From Gammaproteobacteria bacterium (GTDB lineage Bacteria; Pseudomonadota; Gammaproteobacteria; GCA-001735895), in contig JAAEPH010000438.1 of assembly GCA_024232855.1 (NCBI GenBank), positions 1-52,071 on the forward strand: DNA of 52,071 nucleotides. The letters run 5' to 3'. Numbering within the stretch: the first letter of the stretch is position 1; every line of letters starts with the position of its first letter. The notes below the pieces were generated by a model, which saw only the letters and a list, made by a program, of their open reading frames with translations, did not search any database and had not been told where the DNA came from. Shown in pieces: positions 1 through 9,080 of this stretch. Made by a program: the position numbers and the translations under genes.

Positions 1-597
1 ACCGGCTGGGCTTAGCGTCAGGCGCGTTGTGAAATACTTGTCGTCGGCATCGCCGTAAGGGTGCGGGAAAGTCCGGCCAAAACCCGGGAAGTCGGTCTCG
101 TAGTCGCGGTCGTCGGCGTCGCCGTAGCGATAGGCCGCGCGTTCGCGGGACAGTTCCCTGGATTTGCCGGCATAGGCAACGGCCGGCTTGCGCGCGTTCC
201 AGGCGCTCACCCATGCGGGATACTCGGAATAATAATAATCGCTGGTTACGAATTCCCCGCCCGCTTTCGAAAACCAGAACGCCTTGCCGGCATAGCCGGC
301 CAGCGAAACCGCACCGCGGTCCTTGACCGATACGCCGAAAATAAGCGATCTGCCGGCGTAGGCAAGCGCCAGCTCGTCGCTGAAGGTCGGCGCCAGGATA
401 GCGGCTGGCGAACGGCCGTCGACCTTGGCCGCCTTTTGCGTCGGATCGATCTCGGTCTTCCGGTCGACATCGGCGCCGGCCGTGAGCAGGCGGTAATCCG
501 CGTCTTGCAGGGATGATTGTCGTATATAGACAACCGCTTTACGTTCCAGGTGATGTGGCAGGATCTTCTGATTCAATTCATGCGGGTTCATCATCAT
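1..597 (-). pseudogene. Chimeric partial ORF: serine recombinase N-terminus joined to alkaline-phosphatase-like protein
   Basis: An open frame starts at the ATG at 597 and runs leftward off the window without a stop. Its first ~30 residues, ending in HHLERKAVVYIRQSS, are the start of a large serine recombinase (first beta strand plus the catalytic Ser region). From about position 515 the sequence changes to a different family: VDGRSP, then GVSVKDRGAVSLAGYAGKAF and FWFSKAGGEFVTS, typical of periplasmic PafA-like alkaline phosphatases of the type I phosphodiesterase superfamily. The frame is kept across the join. The recombinase lacks the rest of its catalytic domain and the phosphatase lacks its signal peptide and N-terminal metal site, so neither is expected to work. 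The phosphatase C-terminus lies outside the window. The parts are recognised from motifs; a deletion or one-ended insertion as the cause is inference. Confidence 0.6.
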
Positions 598-721
598 CTC
601 CCAGGTATGGTTTTAACACCGTGCTGATGGCTTGTGCCATGAATGCAATGAGCCGATGTTTTTGTTCATCATTCATCAATATCGTCTCTGCGGGATTGTC
701 CGCATCGTTGTCGAAGGGCAT
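578..721 (-). CDS. Small acidic protein of the recombinase module
   Basis: A 47-residue frame begins MPFDNDADNP and ends GDDDEPA. It overlaps the recombinase start at 597 by 20 bases and the end of the preceding gene (stop at 669) by about 50 bases, so the three frames form one compact cassette read leftward. Small unnamed proteins of this kind often sit just before the large serine recombinase in such modules; this is recalled, not demonstrated. The central part (about residues 17-40) looks helical and the tail is strongly acidic. No domain is recognised. With the recombinase truncated it is probably a relic. Confidence 0.4.
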   Translation of the reverse strand: MPFDNDADNPAETILMNDEQKHRLIAFMAQAISTVLKPYLGDDDEPA

Positions 722-1016
722 CTCTACTTGTTTCACTGGCTCGCTCCGGTTGTCTGCCTGTGTCCACCTTAGGGGATGAATGTGAAGCCAGTAAATCAAC
801 CAGAGACAAGAGTGCTTTGTTTGAGAGTTCGATCTGTGATTGCAGCTCAAACTGTGACGCATCTGGCTGCAGCATCCACACTGGAATCTTTATCGTATCC
901 CCATCGGGATGCTGAAGCGTTGTTGCACCGGTATTATTGCGGGGCCAGGAAACGACCTCCAGGTGCTGATGAACCAGCGGGTGGAAGGGATAGTGCACCG
1001 TCACAGTCGACGGCAT
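669..1016 (-). CDS. DUF5372-like protein of the recombinase module
   Basis: A 115-residue protein starts MPSTVTVHYPFHPLVHQHLE and continues with VVSWPRNNTG and WMLQPDASQFELQ. The opening (TVTHPFHPL-like) and the companion small ORF plus serine recombinase resemble DUF5372-type modules in proteobacterial mobile elements. I chose the ATG at 1016 because the frame further upstream is antisense to the IS91-like relic and shows no protein-like conservation. The C-terminal ~25 residues are Arg/Asp-rich low-complexity sequence that overlaps the next small gene. Function is unknown. The promoter side was probably lost when the IS91 fragment joined at about 1020-1040. Confidence 0.5.
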   Translation of the reverse strand: MPSTVTVHYPFHPLVHQHLEVVSWPRNNTGATTLQHPDGDTIKIPVWMLQPDASQFELQSQIELSNKALLSLVDLLASHSSPKVDTGRQPERASETSRDALRQRCGQSRRDDIDE

Positions 1017-1027
1017 GGTGTTCTGAT

Positions 1028-2056
1028 TGGCTATTGCTGAATGTACATTTCCACATGCTTTTTCTGGATGGCATTTACACAGAAAACAAATACGGCAAAA
1101 CAAGATTCCAGCGTACCAATGCACCGGATCAGCGTGAATTAACAGAGTTGGTGGACACGATTAGCCACCGGGTTGCCGGATTTTTTGAGCGAGAGGGAAT
1201 TCTGGAACGGGGTGAAGAAAACAGCTACCTGAACCTGGAGGGTGACGAAGACCCGATGCAACAGGTACTGGGTTGCTCAGTCAGCTACCGCATTGCCATC
1301 GGGCCACAGCAAGGGCGTAAAGTATTCACGCTGCAGACCATTCCTTCCTGGGAGGATGATGATCGTTTTGCTCAAGTAGCGAAAGAGTCCGGGTTCAGCC
1401 TGCATGCCGGTGTTGCCACACAAGCCTGGGAACGAACAAAGCTCGAAAGATTATGCCGTTACATCACCCGCCCGGCGGTCTCGGAAAAGCGCCTGTCATC
1501 GACACAATCAGGCAATATCCGCTACGACGTGCATGGATGCACTAATGCCGCGAGCGCAAGAGGCGCAAGAGCGGCCAGCTCAAAACACCGTACAGCGATG
1601 GAACGACCCATGCCATCTTCGAGCCTTTGGACTTCATTGCCAAGCTGGCTGCTCTGGTCCCCAAACCGAGAGTAAATCTGACCAGATTTCATGGGGTGTT
1701 TGTCGGAGTGCCGCACCACCCCAACAGCAAACATCGGATTGAGGTGACTCCCGCCCGGCGTGGAAAGGGGAGTCCTGTTTCGGCACACGATGACAAGACG
1801 CCTCAACAGAAGCACAAGTCTATGACCTGGGCCCAACGCCTGAAGCGGGTGTTCACCAAAAGTAGGCGCTTTAGGCGACAACGACGTGTCGGTCTGCCAG
1901 AAGTGCGGGGGCGAAGCCAAGGTGATCGCCTGTATTGAAGATCAGGTGGTCATCGACCGGATTCTCGATCACCTCATGAGAAAGGGTGAGTTGCCGCCAC
2001 CCCCCGAATTACTTCCTGTGCCGAGGGACTCGCCACTAGTAGCGTGGATCGATTAG
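1028..2056 (+). pseudogene. IS91-family transposase remnant, 5' truncated and frameshifted
   Basis: Translation from about 1028 gives LNVHFHMLFLDGIYTEN, then HAGVATQAWERTKLERLCRY and ITRPAVSEKRLS. This is the HxH motif and central block of IS91/ISCR-like Y1 (HUH) transposases. The frame shifts near 1535 after SGNIRYD, where ~45 bp of extra sequence intervenes, and resumes as GTTHAIFEPLDFIAKLAALV and NLTRFHGVF. A further shift near 1860 leads to the terminal CQKCGGEAKVIACIEDQVVI and a stop at 2054-2056. The N-terminal zinc-binding region is missing. A small insertion (VGVPHH) splits the normally contiguous VFAPNSKHR-like stretch. At least two frame breaks mean the gene is dead. Confidence 0.8.
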
Positions 2057-2081
2057 CGCATCCAACACATCTCACTACTGT

Positions 2082-2189
2082 ATGGCTGCTGACGATTTAG
2101 GCAGCATGGTCGGCTATATGTCTGATGGTGAGATGCTGACCATTAACGCGCCAAAAGACTCTGTTTCAGTCTATTGGGACAACAATTAA
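2082..2189 (+). other. Doubtful 35-residue ORF in otherwise empty spacer
   Basis: The 2057-2276 stretch between the IS91 relic and the first palindromic element holds only this short frame, MAADDLGSMVGYMSDGEMLT and onward to a TAA at 2187-2189. It has no convincing ribosome binding site. Its composition is less GC-rich than the neighbours. It may be the tail of a gene broken by the mobile DNA. I recognise no family and would not assign a function. Confidence 0.15.
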
Positions 2190-2276
2190 TGGGTTCTGAA
2201 TTCATTTGGCGAGATAACTGTCGTCACTTTTCCGCCTTGTCAGGATAGATGAGTTGTGTTTATTCTTCCTATACTT

Positions 2277-2408
2277 CCCGCATCGCTCACCGTTTTACGT
2301 CGCGATATGCACATGGATGTGCAGTAGTAGAGCAATGCAGCGGTCCGACGTATCGGCGGTCCGACGCTTCGGGCAATTGCCGAGCAGGAAATCGGTGAGC
2401 GATGCGGG
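2277..2408. repeat. Palindromic element R1 (YTAR/CCCGCAT family)
   Basis: Perfect 16-bp terminal inverted repeats CCCGCATCGCTCACCG (2277-2292) and CGGTGAGCGATGCGGG (2393-2408) bound a 132-bp element. Inside are a TGCACAT/ATGTGCA hairpin, a direct repeat of GCGGTCCGACG, and the blocks AGAGCAATGCAG and GCAATTGCCGAG that recur in R2. The right flank is CTAA; the left flank (ACTT) does not match, so the target duplication has decayed or never existed. It lies downstream of the radical SAM gene that ends at 2437. It encodes nothing recognisable. Confidence 0.8.
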
Positions 2409-2436
2409 CTAACGCAAGCGACACCAACAACCGATC

Positions 2437-3525
2437 TCAACGATTGATGGATATGGGGATGCGCCGGGCGCCGAATCGACCGGGTTGTGCCTCGAAATAT
2501 CCGGCCAGCACCGTGCCGCAGTTGCCGCAGCAGCCGCTGGCGTCGAGCCCCCAGTGGCCGAGCACATACCAGTCGCGTTCGATCAGCAATTCACCACAGT
2601 TGTGGCAGTAGGTGCTGGAACCGCCGCTGTCGTGCACGTTGCCGGTATAGGCGTAGCGCAGGCCGTTGGCGAGCGCGATGGCGCGTGCGCGGGTCAGGGT
2701 TTCCCGCGGCGTCGCCGCGATGTCCCGCATCTTCCAGTCGGGATGGAAGGCGGTAAAATGCATGGGTACGTCGACACCGAGTTTTTCAGCGACCCAGGCG
2801 GTCATCGCTTCGATTTCGCGATCCGAGTCGTTTTCGTCGGGGATCAACAGGGTGGTGAGTTCGAGCCAGCTATCGGTTTCGTGCCTGATGTACTCCAGGG
2901 TTTCGAGTATCGGCGCCAGTTGAGCACCACAGATCTTGCGGTAAAAGCGTTCGCTAAAGGCTTTCAGATCGACGTTGCAGGCGTCCATCGCGCCGAAGAA
3001 TTCGACCCTGGGTTCGGGATCGATGTAGCCCGCGGTGACGGCAACCGTTTTGACGTCGAGTTCACGGCAGGCCGCGGCAACGTCGATGGCGTACTCGTGG
3101 AAGATGATCGGGTCATTGTAGGTAAAAGCGACGCTGCGGCAGGATTCTGCGCGCGCGGTGTGCGCCAGTTGTTGCGGAGACGCGGCATCCGCCAGCGTGT
3201 CCATTTCGCGCGATTTACTCATATCCCAGTTCTGGCAGAACTTGCAGGCGAGGTTACAACCCGCGGTGCCGAACGACAGCACCGCGCTGCCGGGGAAATA
3301 ATGATTCAGCGGTTTCTTTTCGATCGGGTCGATGCAAAAACCGCTGGAGCGGCCATAGGTGACGAGCTTGATTTCATCGTCGAGGCGTTGACGCACGTAA
3401 CACAGCCCGCGCTGACCCTCGCGCAGATGGCAATGGCGCGGGCACAGGTCGCACTGCAGGCGCCCATCGTCGAGGCGATGCCAGTAGCGGGTTTTGACTA
3501 TGCTTTGTGCGCTGTTTGACGGCAT
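2437..3525 (-). CDS. amrS: AmmeMemoRadiSam system radical SAM enzyme
   Basis: A 362-residue radical SAM protein of the pyruvate-formate-lyase-activase-like group. The 4Fe-4S/SAM motif is C90-NLA-C94-KF-C97 (CNLACKFCQNW). It is preceded by a Cys-rich N-terminal segment (CDLCPRHCHL near residues 25-32) and followed by a C-terminal zinc-ribbon-like region (CHNCGELL ... CCGNCG). This layout and the neighbouring AmrB and AmrA genes identify the AmmeMemoRadiSam trio, which is conserved across bacteria and archaea without an agreed reaction. It is divergently transcribed from amrB, with 74 bp between the two starts. The C-terminus ends just beyond element R1. Confidence 0.9.
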   Translation of the reverse strand: MPSNSAQSIVKTRYWHRLDDGRLQCDLCPRHCHLREGQRGLCYVRQRLDDEIKLVTYGRSSGFCIDPIEKKPLNHYFPGSAVLSFGTAGCNLACKFCQNWDMSKSREMDTLADAASPQQLAHTARAESCRSVAFTYNDPIIFHEYAIDVAAACRELDVKTVAVTAGYIDPEPRVEFFGAMDACNVDLKAFSERFYRKICGAQLAPILETLEYIRHETDSWLELTTLLIPDENDSDREIEAMTAWVAEKLGVDVPMHFTAFHPDWKMRDIAATPRETLTRARAIALANGLRYAYTGNVHDSGGSSTYCHNCGELLIERDWYVLGHWGLDASGCCGNCGTVLAGYFEAQPGRFGARRIPISINR

Positions 3526-3599
3526 GTCTTGACCGGGGACAAACCAGGCCTCTGTGTTCGGGTTATAATCGACGGCCTGTTGTGATTCGAGGCCAGATC

Positions 3600-4382
3600 A
3601 TGAGCACGCGCGCCGCGGCCGTTGCCGGTTATTTCTACGATGCCGCTCCAGGTCGTTTGAAACATGATGTCAACCATTTTCTGAATGCGGAAACTGCCGC
3701 TTGCGAGGTTTTTCCTGAAGCCCTGATCGTACCACATGCGGGCTATGTCTACTCGGGGTCGACCGCCGCCTGCGCCTATAGGCAGCTGTTAATTGACCCC
3801 GATCAAGTTAAACGGGTTTTATTGCTCGGTCCCGCGCACCGGGTATACGTCAAGGGCATGGCTATCCCGTCGGTCGACCGCTTTGCAACCCCGCTCGGAG
3901 AGATAGCGCTCGACAAGGAAGGGCTTAGCCGGATCGGCGCCTTGCCCGCTGTCCAGGTGATCGATGAGGCGCATCGCGAAGAGCACAGTCTCGAGGTGCA
4001 GTTGCCTTTTTTACAGACGGTGCTGAACGATTTCACCTTGATCCCCGTCGTTGTTGGCGGCGCTGACGCCGCGCAGGTTGCCGCGGTAATCGATGCGCTT
4101 GCCGGTAGCGAACATCTGCTGGTAGTCGTCAGTTCGGATCTGTCGCATTTCCTCGGCTATGAAGAAGCACGGCGCATCGACGCCGACACCTGCGACCTCA
4201 TTTTGAACAAGGCGACCACGTTACGCGGTGAACAGGCCTGCGGCGCCGCGGCCATAAACGGCTTAATGGCGTCCGCCTGGAGTCGCAAGCTGCAGGTGTC
4301 GCTGCTACGGGCCTGTAATTCGGGCGATACCGCGGGCGAGCGTAGCAGGGTAGTCGGTTATGCCGCCTTTTTCCTGCACTGA
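3600..4382 (+). CDS. amrB: AmmeMemoRadiSam system protein B (MEMO family)
   Basis: A 260-residue protein starting MSTRAAAVAGYFYDAAPGRL. PHAGYVYSG is the hallmark of the MEMO fold, which is related to extradiol dioxygenases; HSLEVQLPFLQ and VVSSDLSHF supply further putative metal-site His and Asp residues. I chose the ATG at 3600 because homologues begin at this point; the frame extends upstream only as unlikely sequence overlapping the divergent promoter region. A TATAAT at 3564-3569 could be its -10 box. Its 3' end overlaps amrA by 23 bases, suggesting translational coupling. The family is known for its association with AmrA and AmrS; the bacterial biochemical role is not established. Confidence 0.9.
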   Translation: MSTRAAAVAGYFYDAAPGRLKHDVNHFLNAETAACEVFPEALIVPHAGYVYSGSTAACAYRQLLIDPDQVKRVLLLGPAHRVYVKGMAIPSVDRFATPLGEIALDKEGLSRIGALPAVQVIDEAHREEHSLEVQLPFLQTVLNDFTLIPVVVGGADAAQVAAVIDALAGSEHLLVVVSSDLSHFLGYEEARRIDADTCDLILNKATTLRGEQACGAAAINGLMASAWSRKLQVSLLRACNSGDTAGERSRVVGYAAFFLH

Positions 4383-4941
4383 TCTGAGTCCATCGCAACG
4401 ACGCCAGTTGCTGCGCACCGCGCGTCGCTCGATCGAGCAGGGCGTCGATAGCGCCGCGCCGTTACGGCTGGATCTCGATGCGCTGGAGCCGGTTTTACGC
4501 GAGCCGGCAGCCGTTTTCGTGACGCTTACCGAGGCGGGTCAATTGCGTGGCTGTATCGGTTCCCTGCAGGCGCGGGATGCGCTCGCCCAGGCGGTGGCGA
4601 ATGCGGCCTTCAATGCCGCCTTCCGCGATCGCCGCTTCGATCGTGTGGGCGCGGCCGAGCTCGAACGGATAGAGATCGAGATATCGGTGTTATCGAAGCT
4701 CGAAAGCTGGCAGCCGGGTTCGCGCGAGTCCCTGCTACAGGAGCTGAGGCCCGGGGTTGACGGCCTCCTGATCGAAGACCGTGGGTTACGCGCCACCTTC
4801 CTGCCCCAGGTCTGGGAAAAGATCGCCTCGGCGGAGGAATTTGTCGGGCAGCTGATGCAAAAAGCCGGGCTGCCCGCCCAACACTGGTCGAGTAGCATCC
4901 AGCTGCATCGCTACCAGACCCTGTCATTCCACGAGAATTAA
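4360..4941 (+). CDS. amrA: AmmeMemoRadiSam system protein A (AMMECR1 domain)
   Basis: A 193-residue AMMECR1-domain protein. The conserved block LRGCIGSLQARDAL lies near residues 62-76, followed by NAAFNAAFRDRRF and IEISVLSKLE, the core of the family. It starts inside the end of amrB (23-base overlap), so the two are co-transcribed and probably co-translated. The TAA stop at 4939-4941 is also part of the TTAA flank of palindromic element R2. AMMECR1 proteins have no proven enzymatic activity; grouping with a MEMO protein and a radical SAM enzyme points to a shared modification pathway. Confidence 0.9.
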   Translation: MPPFSCTDLSPSQRRQLLRTARRSIEQGVDSAAPLRLDLDALEPVLREPAAVFVTLTEAGQLRGCIGSLQARDALAQAVANAAFNAAFRDRRFDRVGAAELERIEIEISVLSKLESWQPGSRESLLQELRPGVDGLLIEDRGLRATFLPQVWEKIASAEEFVGQLMQKAGLPAQHWSSSIQLHRYQTLSFHEN

Positions 4942-5053
4942 CCTGCATATCTCACCAGCGGGTGCACGATGCAGACCTGCTCATTAAAGGTTCTCGCAGA
5001 GGCGGTAGAGCAATGCAGGAGCAATTGCCGAGGAAATCGGTGAGATATGCGGG
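4942..5053. repeat. Palindromic element R2 (YTAR/CCCGCAT family)
   Basis: Terminal arms CCTGCATATCTCACCAG (4942-4958) and TCGGTGAGATATGCGGG (5037-5053) pair with two mismatches. The left flank is TTAA, shared with the amrA stop; the right flank is TTTA. The interior looks chimeric. Its left half (TTAAAGGTTCTCGCAGAGGCG) resembles the repeats at 19578 and 43751, while its right half (GTAGAGCAATGCAG, GCAATTGCCGAG, GAAATCGGTGAG) matches R1. It separates the amr operon from the purL promoter. Confidence 0.8.
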
Positions 5054-5078
5054 TTTATCGCTTAAGGGTGGGTTTGTG

Positions 5079-5107
5079 TTGGAGCGATGCCGCTTTTCCG
5101 TTATCAT
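5079..5107 (+). promoter_or_regulatory. Candidate sigma-70 promoter of purL
   Basis: TTGGAG (5079-5084) and TATCAT (5102-5107) are separated by 17 bp, about 42 bp before the purL ATG. The -10 hexamer matches the consensus at five of six positions and the -35 at three. It begins just after element R2. No PurR-like operator was recognised. Prediction by eye only. Confidence 0.35.
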
Positions 5108-5148
5108 TTGCGCACTTTTTAAAGCCCCGTAAAGTGACCTGACACAAT

Positions 5149-8100
5149 ATGCTATGTCTGCCCGGTAGCCCGGCACATTCCGAGTTCAGACTCAGGAAAT
5201 TTCAGGATCAACTGACCAGCGCGGGAATCTCGCTAAACGGGCTCAGCAGTCACTACTTCCACCTCGTCGATTGCGATGAAAATGCGCTCGACGCCGTCGC
5301 GCTCGAAGTGCTGCAAAACCTGCTGAGCTACGGTCCGGCGTTACAATCCGCCAGTGTCGAAGGCCAGCAATTCTACGTGCTGCCGCGACCGGGCACGATT
5401 TCTCCCTGGGCCAGCAAGGCTACCGATATTGCGCACAACTGCGGTCTCGGTCAAATTCGACGCCTCGAGCGCGGCATTCTCTACCGCATCGACAGCGATG
5501 ACGAGCTACCGATGGAACTGTTGCACGATCGCATGATCGAGGCGGTGTTTACCCGTATCGATGATTGTGCCGTGCTGTTCGAAAACCATACGCCGCGCTC
5601 GCTCGTCGAGATCGACGCGCTTACCGGCGGCCAGGCCGCGCTGCAGCAGGCCAACGTCGAGCTCGGCCTGGCGCTGTCCGCGGATGAGATCGACTATCTC
5701 GCGGCGGCCTATGCCGAACTCGGGCGCAATCCAAGCGACGTCGAACTGATGATGTTTGCACAGGCCAACTCTGAACATTGCCGGCACAAGATTTTCAACG
5801 CCAGCTGGACGGTGGACGGCGCCGAGCAGGATTTGACGTTGTTCCAGATGATCAAGAATACTCATGCGCGGAATCGCGACGGCATCCTCTCCGCCTACCA
5901 TGACAACTCGGCGGTGATCGAGGGATTTGCCGGACGTCGGCTGACGCCATCCCCGCTGAACTCGGAGTATCGCTACGACGATGCCCGGCTCGATATCCTG
6001 ATGAAGGTCGAGACGCACAATCACCCGACCGCGATATCGCCGTTTCCGGGCGCGGCGACGGGTTCCGGAGGCGAAATTCGCGACGAGGGCGCAACCGGCA
6101 TCGGCTCGAAGCCCAAGGCGGGGCTGTGCGGCTTCTCGGTGTCAAACCTGCGAATTCCCGGATTCGAACAACCCTGGGAAGCGGACAATGGCAAACCAGG
6201 GCGCATCGCCTCGGCGCTCGATATCATGATCGAGGGCCCGATCGGCGCCGCGTCTTTCAACAACGAATTCGGTCGACCCAACACCTGTGGTTACTTCCGC
6301 ACTTACGAACAATGCATCGACGGCGTCGAAGGCCGCGAGCTGCGCGGCTATCACAAGCCGATCATGGTTGCCGGCGGCGTCGGCCTGATTCGGCGCGAGC
6401 ATATAGACAAGCGGGATATCCCGCCCGGCTCGCACATCATCGTGCTCGGCGGACCGGCGATGCTGATCGGTCTCGGTGGCGGCGCGGCGTCGTCGATGGC
6501 CAGCGGCAGCAGCAGTGAAAATCTCGATTTTGCATCGGTGCAGCGCGGCAACCCGGAAATGCAGCGCCGCGTCCAGGAAGTGATCGACCGCTGCTTCGCA
6601 CAGGGGGATGCCAACCCGATACTGTCGATTCACGATGTTGGCGCAGGAGGGCTTTCCAATGCCTTGCCGGAGCTGGTCAACGATGCCGGGCGCGGTGCCG
6701 ATCTCGATCTGCGCCGGGTGCCGAATGACGAGGCCGGCATGTCGCCGATGGAAATCTGGTGTAACGAAAGCCAGGAACGCTATGTACTGGCGATCGCGGA
6801 TCAGCATCTGTCGGACTTTATTGCGCTGTGTGAGCGCGAGCGCTGTATTTACGCGGTCCTGGGCAAGGCGACCGAAGAACGTCGTCTGCGCGTCAACGAC
6901 CCTCATTTCGGCAGTACGCCGGTCGATCTGCCGTTGAGCGTTCTGCTCGGCAAGCCGCCGAAAATGCATCGTGATGTCGCGCATGGCGAAGTTCAGCAAC
7001 CCGAGTTCGAGCGCGGCGGCGTCGACCCGGTCGAGGCGCTTTACCGCGTTTTGCGTTTGCCGGCGGTGGCCGACAAGACCTTTCTCATCAGCATTGGCGA
7101 CCGTTCGGTTAGCGGCCTGGTGGCGCGCGATCAAATGGTCGGTCCCTGGCAGGTTCCGGTTGCCGATGCCTCGGTGACGCTGACCGACTATCACGCTCAC
7201 AGCGGCGAAGCCATGAGCATGGGCGAGCGCACACCGCTGGCGCTGCTGAATGCGCCGGCGGCAGGCCGCATCGCCATTGGCGAAGCGCTTACCAATCTCG
7301 GCTGCGCCGCGGTCGGCGAGCTGTCGCGCGTGGTACTGTCGGCCAACTGGATGGCGGCAGCCGGGTATCGCGGCGAAGACGCGCGCCTGTTCGATACCGT
7401 AACCGCGGTCGGCATGGAGCTTTGCCCCGAACTCGGGATCACCATCCCGGTCGGCAAGGATTCGCTGTCGATGCAGACGCGCTGGCAGGATGACGGCGCC
7501 GAAAAGGCGGTTACCGCGCCGCTGTCGCTGATCATATCGGCTTTCGCGCCGGTCGCCGACGTGCGCAAAACCGTGACCCCGGATATCAAGCCTTGCGCCG
7601 AAGATTCCATCTTGTTGTTACTCGACCTGGGGCAGGGCTGCAACCGCATCGGCGCTTCCGCGTTGACCCAGGTTTATGGTCAGACCGGTGCCCGCGGCCC
7701 GGACCTGGATGACGCCGCCCTGTTCAAGACCGTCTTCGCTTGTTTGCAGGCGATGCTGGAGCAGGATTTACTTCTCGCCTACCACGACCGCTCCGATGGC
7801 GGGCTCGTCGTCAGCCTGTGCGAAATGGCTTTTGCCGGCAGGCAAGGTCTGCGCTGCGATACCAGCAGTCTCGGTGATGACGCGCTGGCGGCGTTGTTCG
7901 CCGAGGAACTCGGTGTCGTCGTGCAGGTGTCGGCTTCCAGTCGGATTCGCGTCGAAGCATTGATTACGGATGCCGGCCTCGATCAAATCTGTCACCGTAT
8001 CGGACGGCCGCAGGACGAAGACAGGCTCAGTATCGAGCATGCCGGTGTCGCGATCGTTGACGAACGTATCGTCGACCTGCATCGCGCCTGGTCGGAAACC

Positions 8101-9018
8101 ACCCTGAAAATGCAGTCGCTGCGCGATAACCCGGATTGTGCGCAACAGGAGTTCGACCTGATTCAGCCGCGCCAGCGCGCAAAGCTGTTTTCGCGGCTCG
8201 AATTCGATCCGCGCGACGATATCAGCGCGGCCTGTGCCGGCGGCAGCCGGCCGCGCGTCGCGATACTGCGCGAGGAGGGCGTCAACGGCCAGGTCGAAAT
8301 GGCGGCGGCTTTCGAGCGCGCCGGTTTCAGCGCGACCGACGTGCACATGAGCGATATCATTAGCGGCCGCACCAGCCTCGCTGACTTCCACGGCATTGCC
8401 GCCTGCGGCGGGTTTTCCTACGGTGACGTGCTTGGGGCGGGCGAGGGCTGGTCGAAATCGATCCTCTACAATGCGCGCGCTTTCGATGAGTTTTCGGCGT
8501 TTTTCGAGCGCGCTGACAGTTTTGGCCTGGGTATCTGCAATGGCTGCCAGATGATGTCGAATCTGTATCGCATGATTCCCGGGGCCGCGCACTGGCCGCG
8601 CTTTGTGCGTAACCGTTCGGAACAGTTCGAAGCGCGTGTTGTCATGGCTGAAATACTCGATTCGCCGTCGATGTTTCTCGATGCAATGCAGGGGTCGATG
8701 ATGCCGGTCGTGGTGGCGCACGGCGAGGGCCGCATCGAAACCCGCGACTGTTCGGCTCCCGGCTTGCTCGAACGCAAGCTCGCCTGCCTGCGCTATGTCG
8801 ATGCCGAGGGCGCGCCCAGCGAGATTTATCCACTCAATCCAAACGGCTCGGAACTGGGGTTGAACGGCTTCAGCAACGAGGATGGGCGTTTTACCATCAT
8901 GATGCCGCACCCGGAGCGTATATTCCGCAGCGTGCAGAATTCCTGGGCAGCGCCGGAATGGGGTGAGTACAGCCCGTGGATGCGCCTGTTTCGCAACGCG
9001 CGCCACTGGATAGGGTAG
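5149..9018 (+). CDS. purL: Phosphoribosylformylglycinamidine synthase (single-chain)
   Basis: At 1289 residues this is the full-length proteobacterial type, which makes FGAM from FGAR, glutamine and ATP in purine synthesis. The N-terminal PurS-like part begins [12 protein letters not shown]. The synthetase domains contain [37 protein letters not shown] and [20 protein letters not shown]. The C-terminal class I glutaminase has C1130 in GICNGCQMM and PHPERIFRS as the His-Glu pair. All catalytic motifs are intact. The ATG at 5149 gives the usual start ([13 protein letters not shown]); no strong ribosome binding site precedes it. It is followed 62 bp later by an unrelated isomerase-family gene on the same strand. 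Confidence 0.97.
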   Translation: MLCLPGSPAHSEFRLRKFQDQLTSAGISLNGLSSHYFHLVDCDENALDAVALEVLQNLLSYGPALQSASVEGQQFYVLPRPGTISPWASKATDIAHNCGLGQIRRLERGILYRIDSDDELPMELLHDRMIEAVFTRIDDCAVLFENHTPRSLVEIDALTGGQAALQQANVELGLALSADEIDYLAAAYAELGRNPSDVELMMFAQANSEHCRHKIFNASWTVDGAEQDLTLFQMIKNTHARNRDGILSAYHDNSAVIEGFAGRRLTPSPLNSEYRYDDARLDILMKVETHNHPTAISPFPGAATGSGGEIRDEGATGIGSKPKAGLCGFSVSNLRIPGFEQPWEADNGKPGRIASALDIMIEGPIGAASFNNEFGRPNTCGYFRTYEQCIDGVEGRELRGYHKPIMVAGGVGLIRREHIDKRDIPPGSHIIVLGGPAMLIGLGGGAASSMASGSSSENLDFASVQRGNPEMQRRVQEVIDRCFAQGDANPILSIHDVGAGGLSNALPELVNDAGRGADLDLRRVPNDEAGMSPMEIWCNESQERYVLAIADQHLSDFIALCERERCIYAVLGKATEERRLRVNDPHFGSTPVDLPLSVLLGKPPKMHRDVAHGEVQQPEFERGGVDPVEALYRVLRLPAVADKTFLISIGDRSVSGLVARDQMVGPWQVPVADASVTLTDYHAHSGEAMSMGERTPLALLNAPAAGRIAIGEALTNLGCAAVGELSRVVLSANWMAAAGYRGEDARLFDTVTAVGMELCPELGITIPVGKDSLSMQTRWQDDGAEKAVTAPLSLIISAFAPVADVRKTVTPDIKPCAEDSILLLLDLGQGCNRIGASALTQVYGQTGARGPDLDDAALFKTVFACLQAMLEQDLLLAYHDRSDGGLVVSLCEMAFAGRQGLRCDTSSLGDDALAALFAEELGVVVQVSASSRIRVEALITDAGLDQICHRIGRPQDEDRLSIEHAGVAIVDERIVDLHRAWSETTLKMQSLRDNPDCAQQEFDLIQPRQRAKLFSRLEFDPRDDISAACAGGSRPRVAILREEGVNGQVEMAAAFERAGFSATDVHMSDIISGRTSLADFHGIAACGGFSYGDVLGAGEGWSKSILYNARAFDEFSAFFERADSFGLGICNGCQMMSNLYRMIPGAAHWPRFVRNRSEQFEARVVMAEILDSPSMFLDAMQGSMMPVVVAHGEGRIETRDCSAPGLLERKLACLRYVDAEGAPSEIYPLNPNGSELGLNGFSNEDGRFTIMMPHPERIFRSVQNSWAAPEWGEYSPWMRLFRNARHWIG

Positions 9019-9080
9019 GGGTATGATGATCAAGCCCAACCCGACGACCGCGATCCTGACCGCCTGGCGACAAAGACAAC

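Larger units (their letters stand above)
515..2056. mobile_element. Composite mobile-element scar
   Basis: This interval joins two unrelated element fragments head to head. A minus-strand serine-recombinase cassette has lost most of its recombinase, and a plus-strand IS91-type transposase has lost its N-terminus and its frame. The left border is the switch to phosphatase sequence near 515; the right border is the transposase stop at 2056. No clean inverted repeats or target duplication were seen around the whole block. It is therefore best read as layered insertion and deletion rather than one intact transposon. Confidence 0.55.

Noticed and set aside
2485-3519. 344-residue plus-strand open frame
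   Set aside because: It is wholly antisense to amrS, whose radical SAM motif is clear; the protein is Val/Ala/Gly-rich without family features and arises from GC-rich codon bias.
7768-9039. 423-residue minus-strand open frame
   Set aside because: It is antisense to the C-terminal part of purL, including the glutaminase domain; no motif is recognisable.
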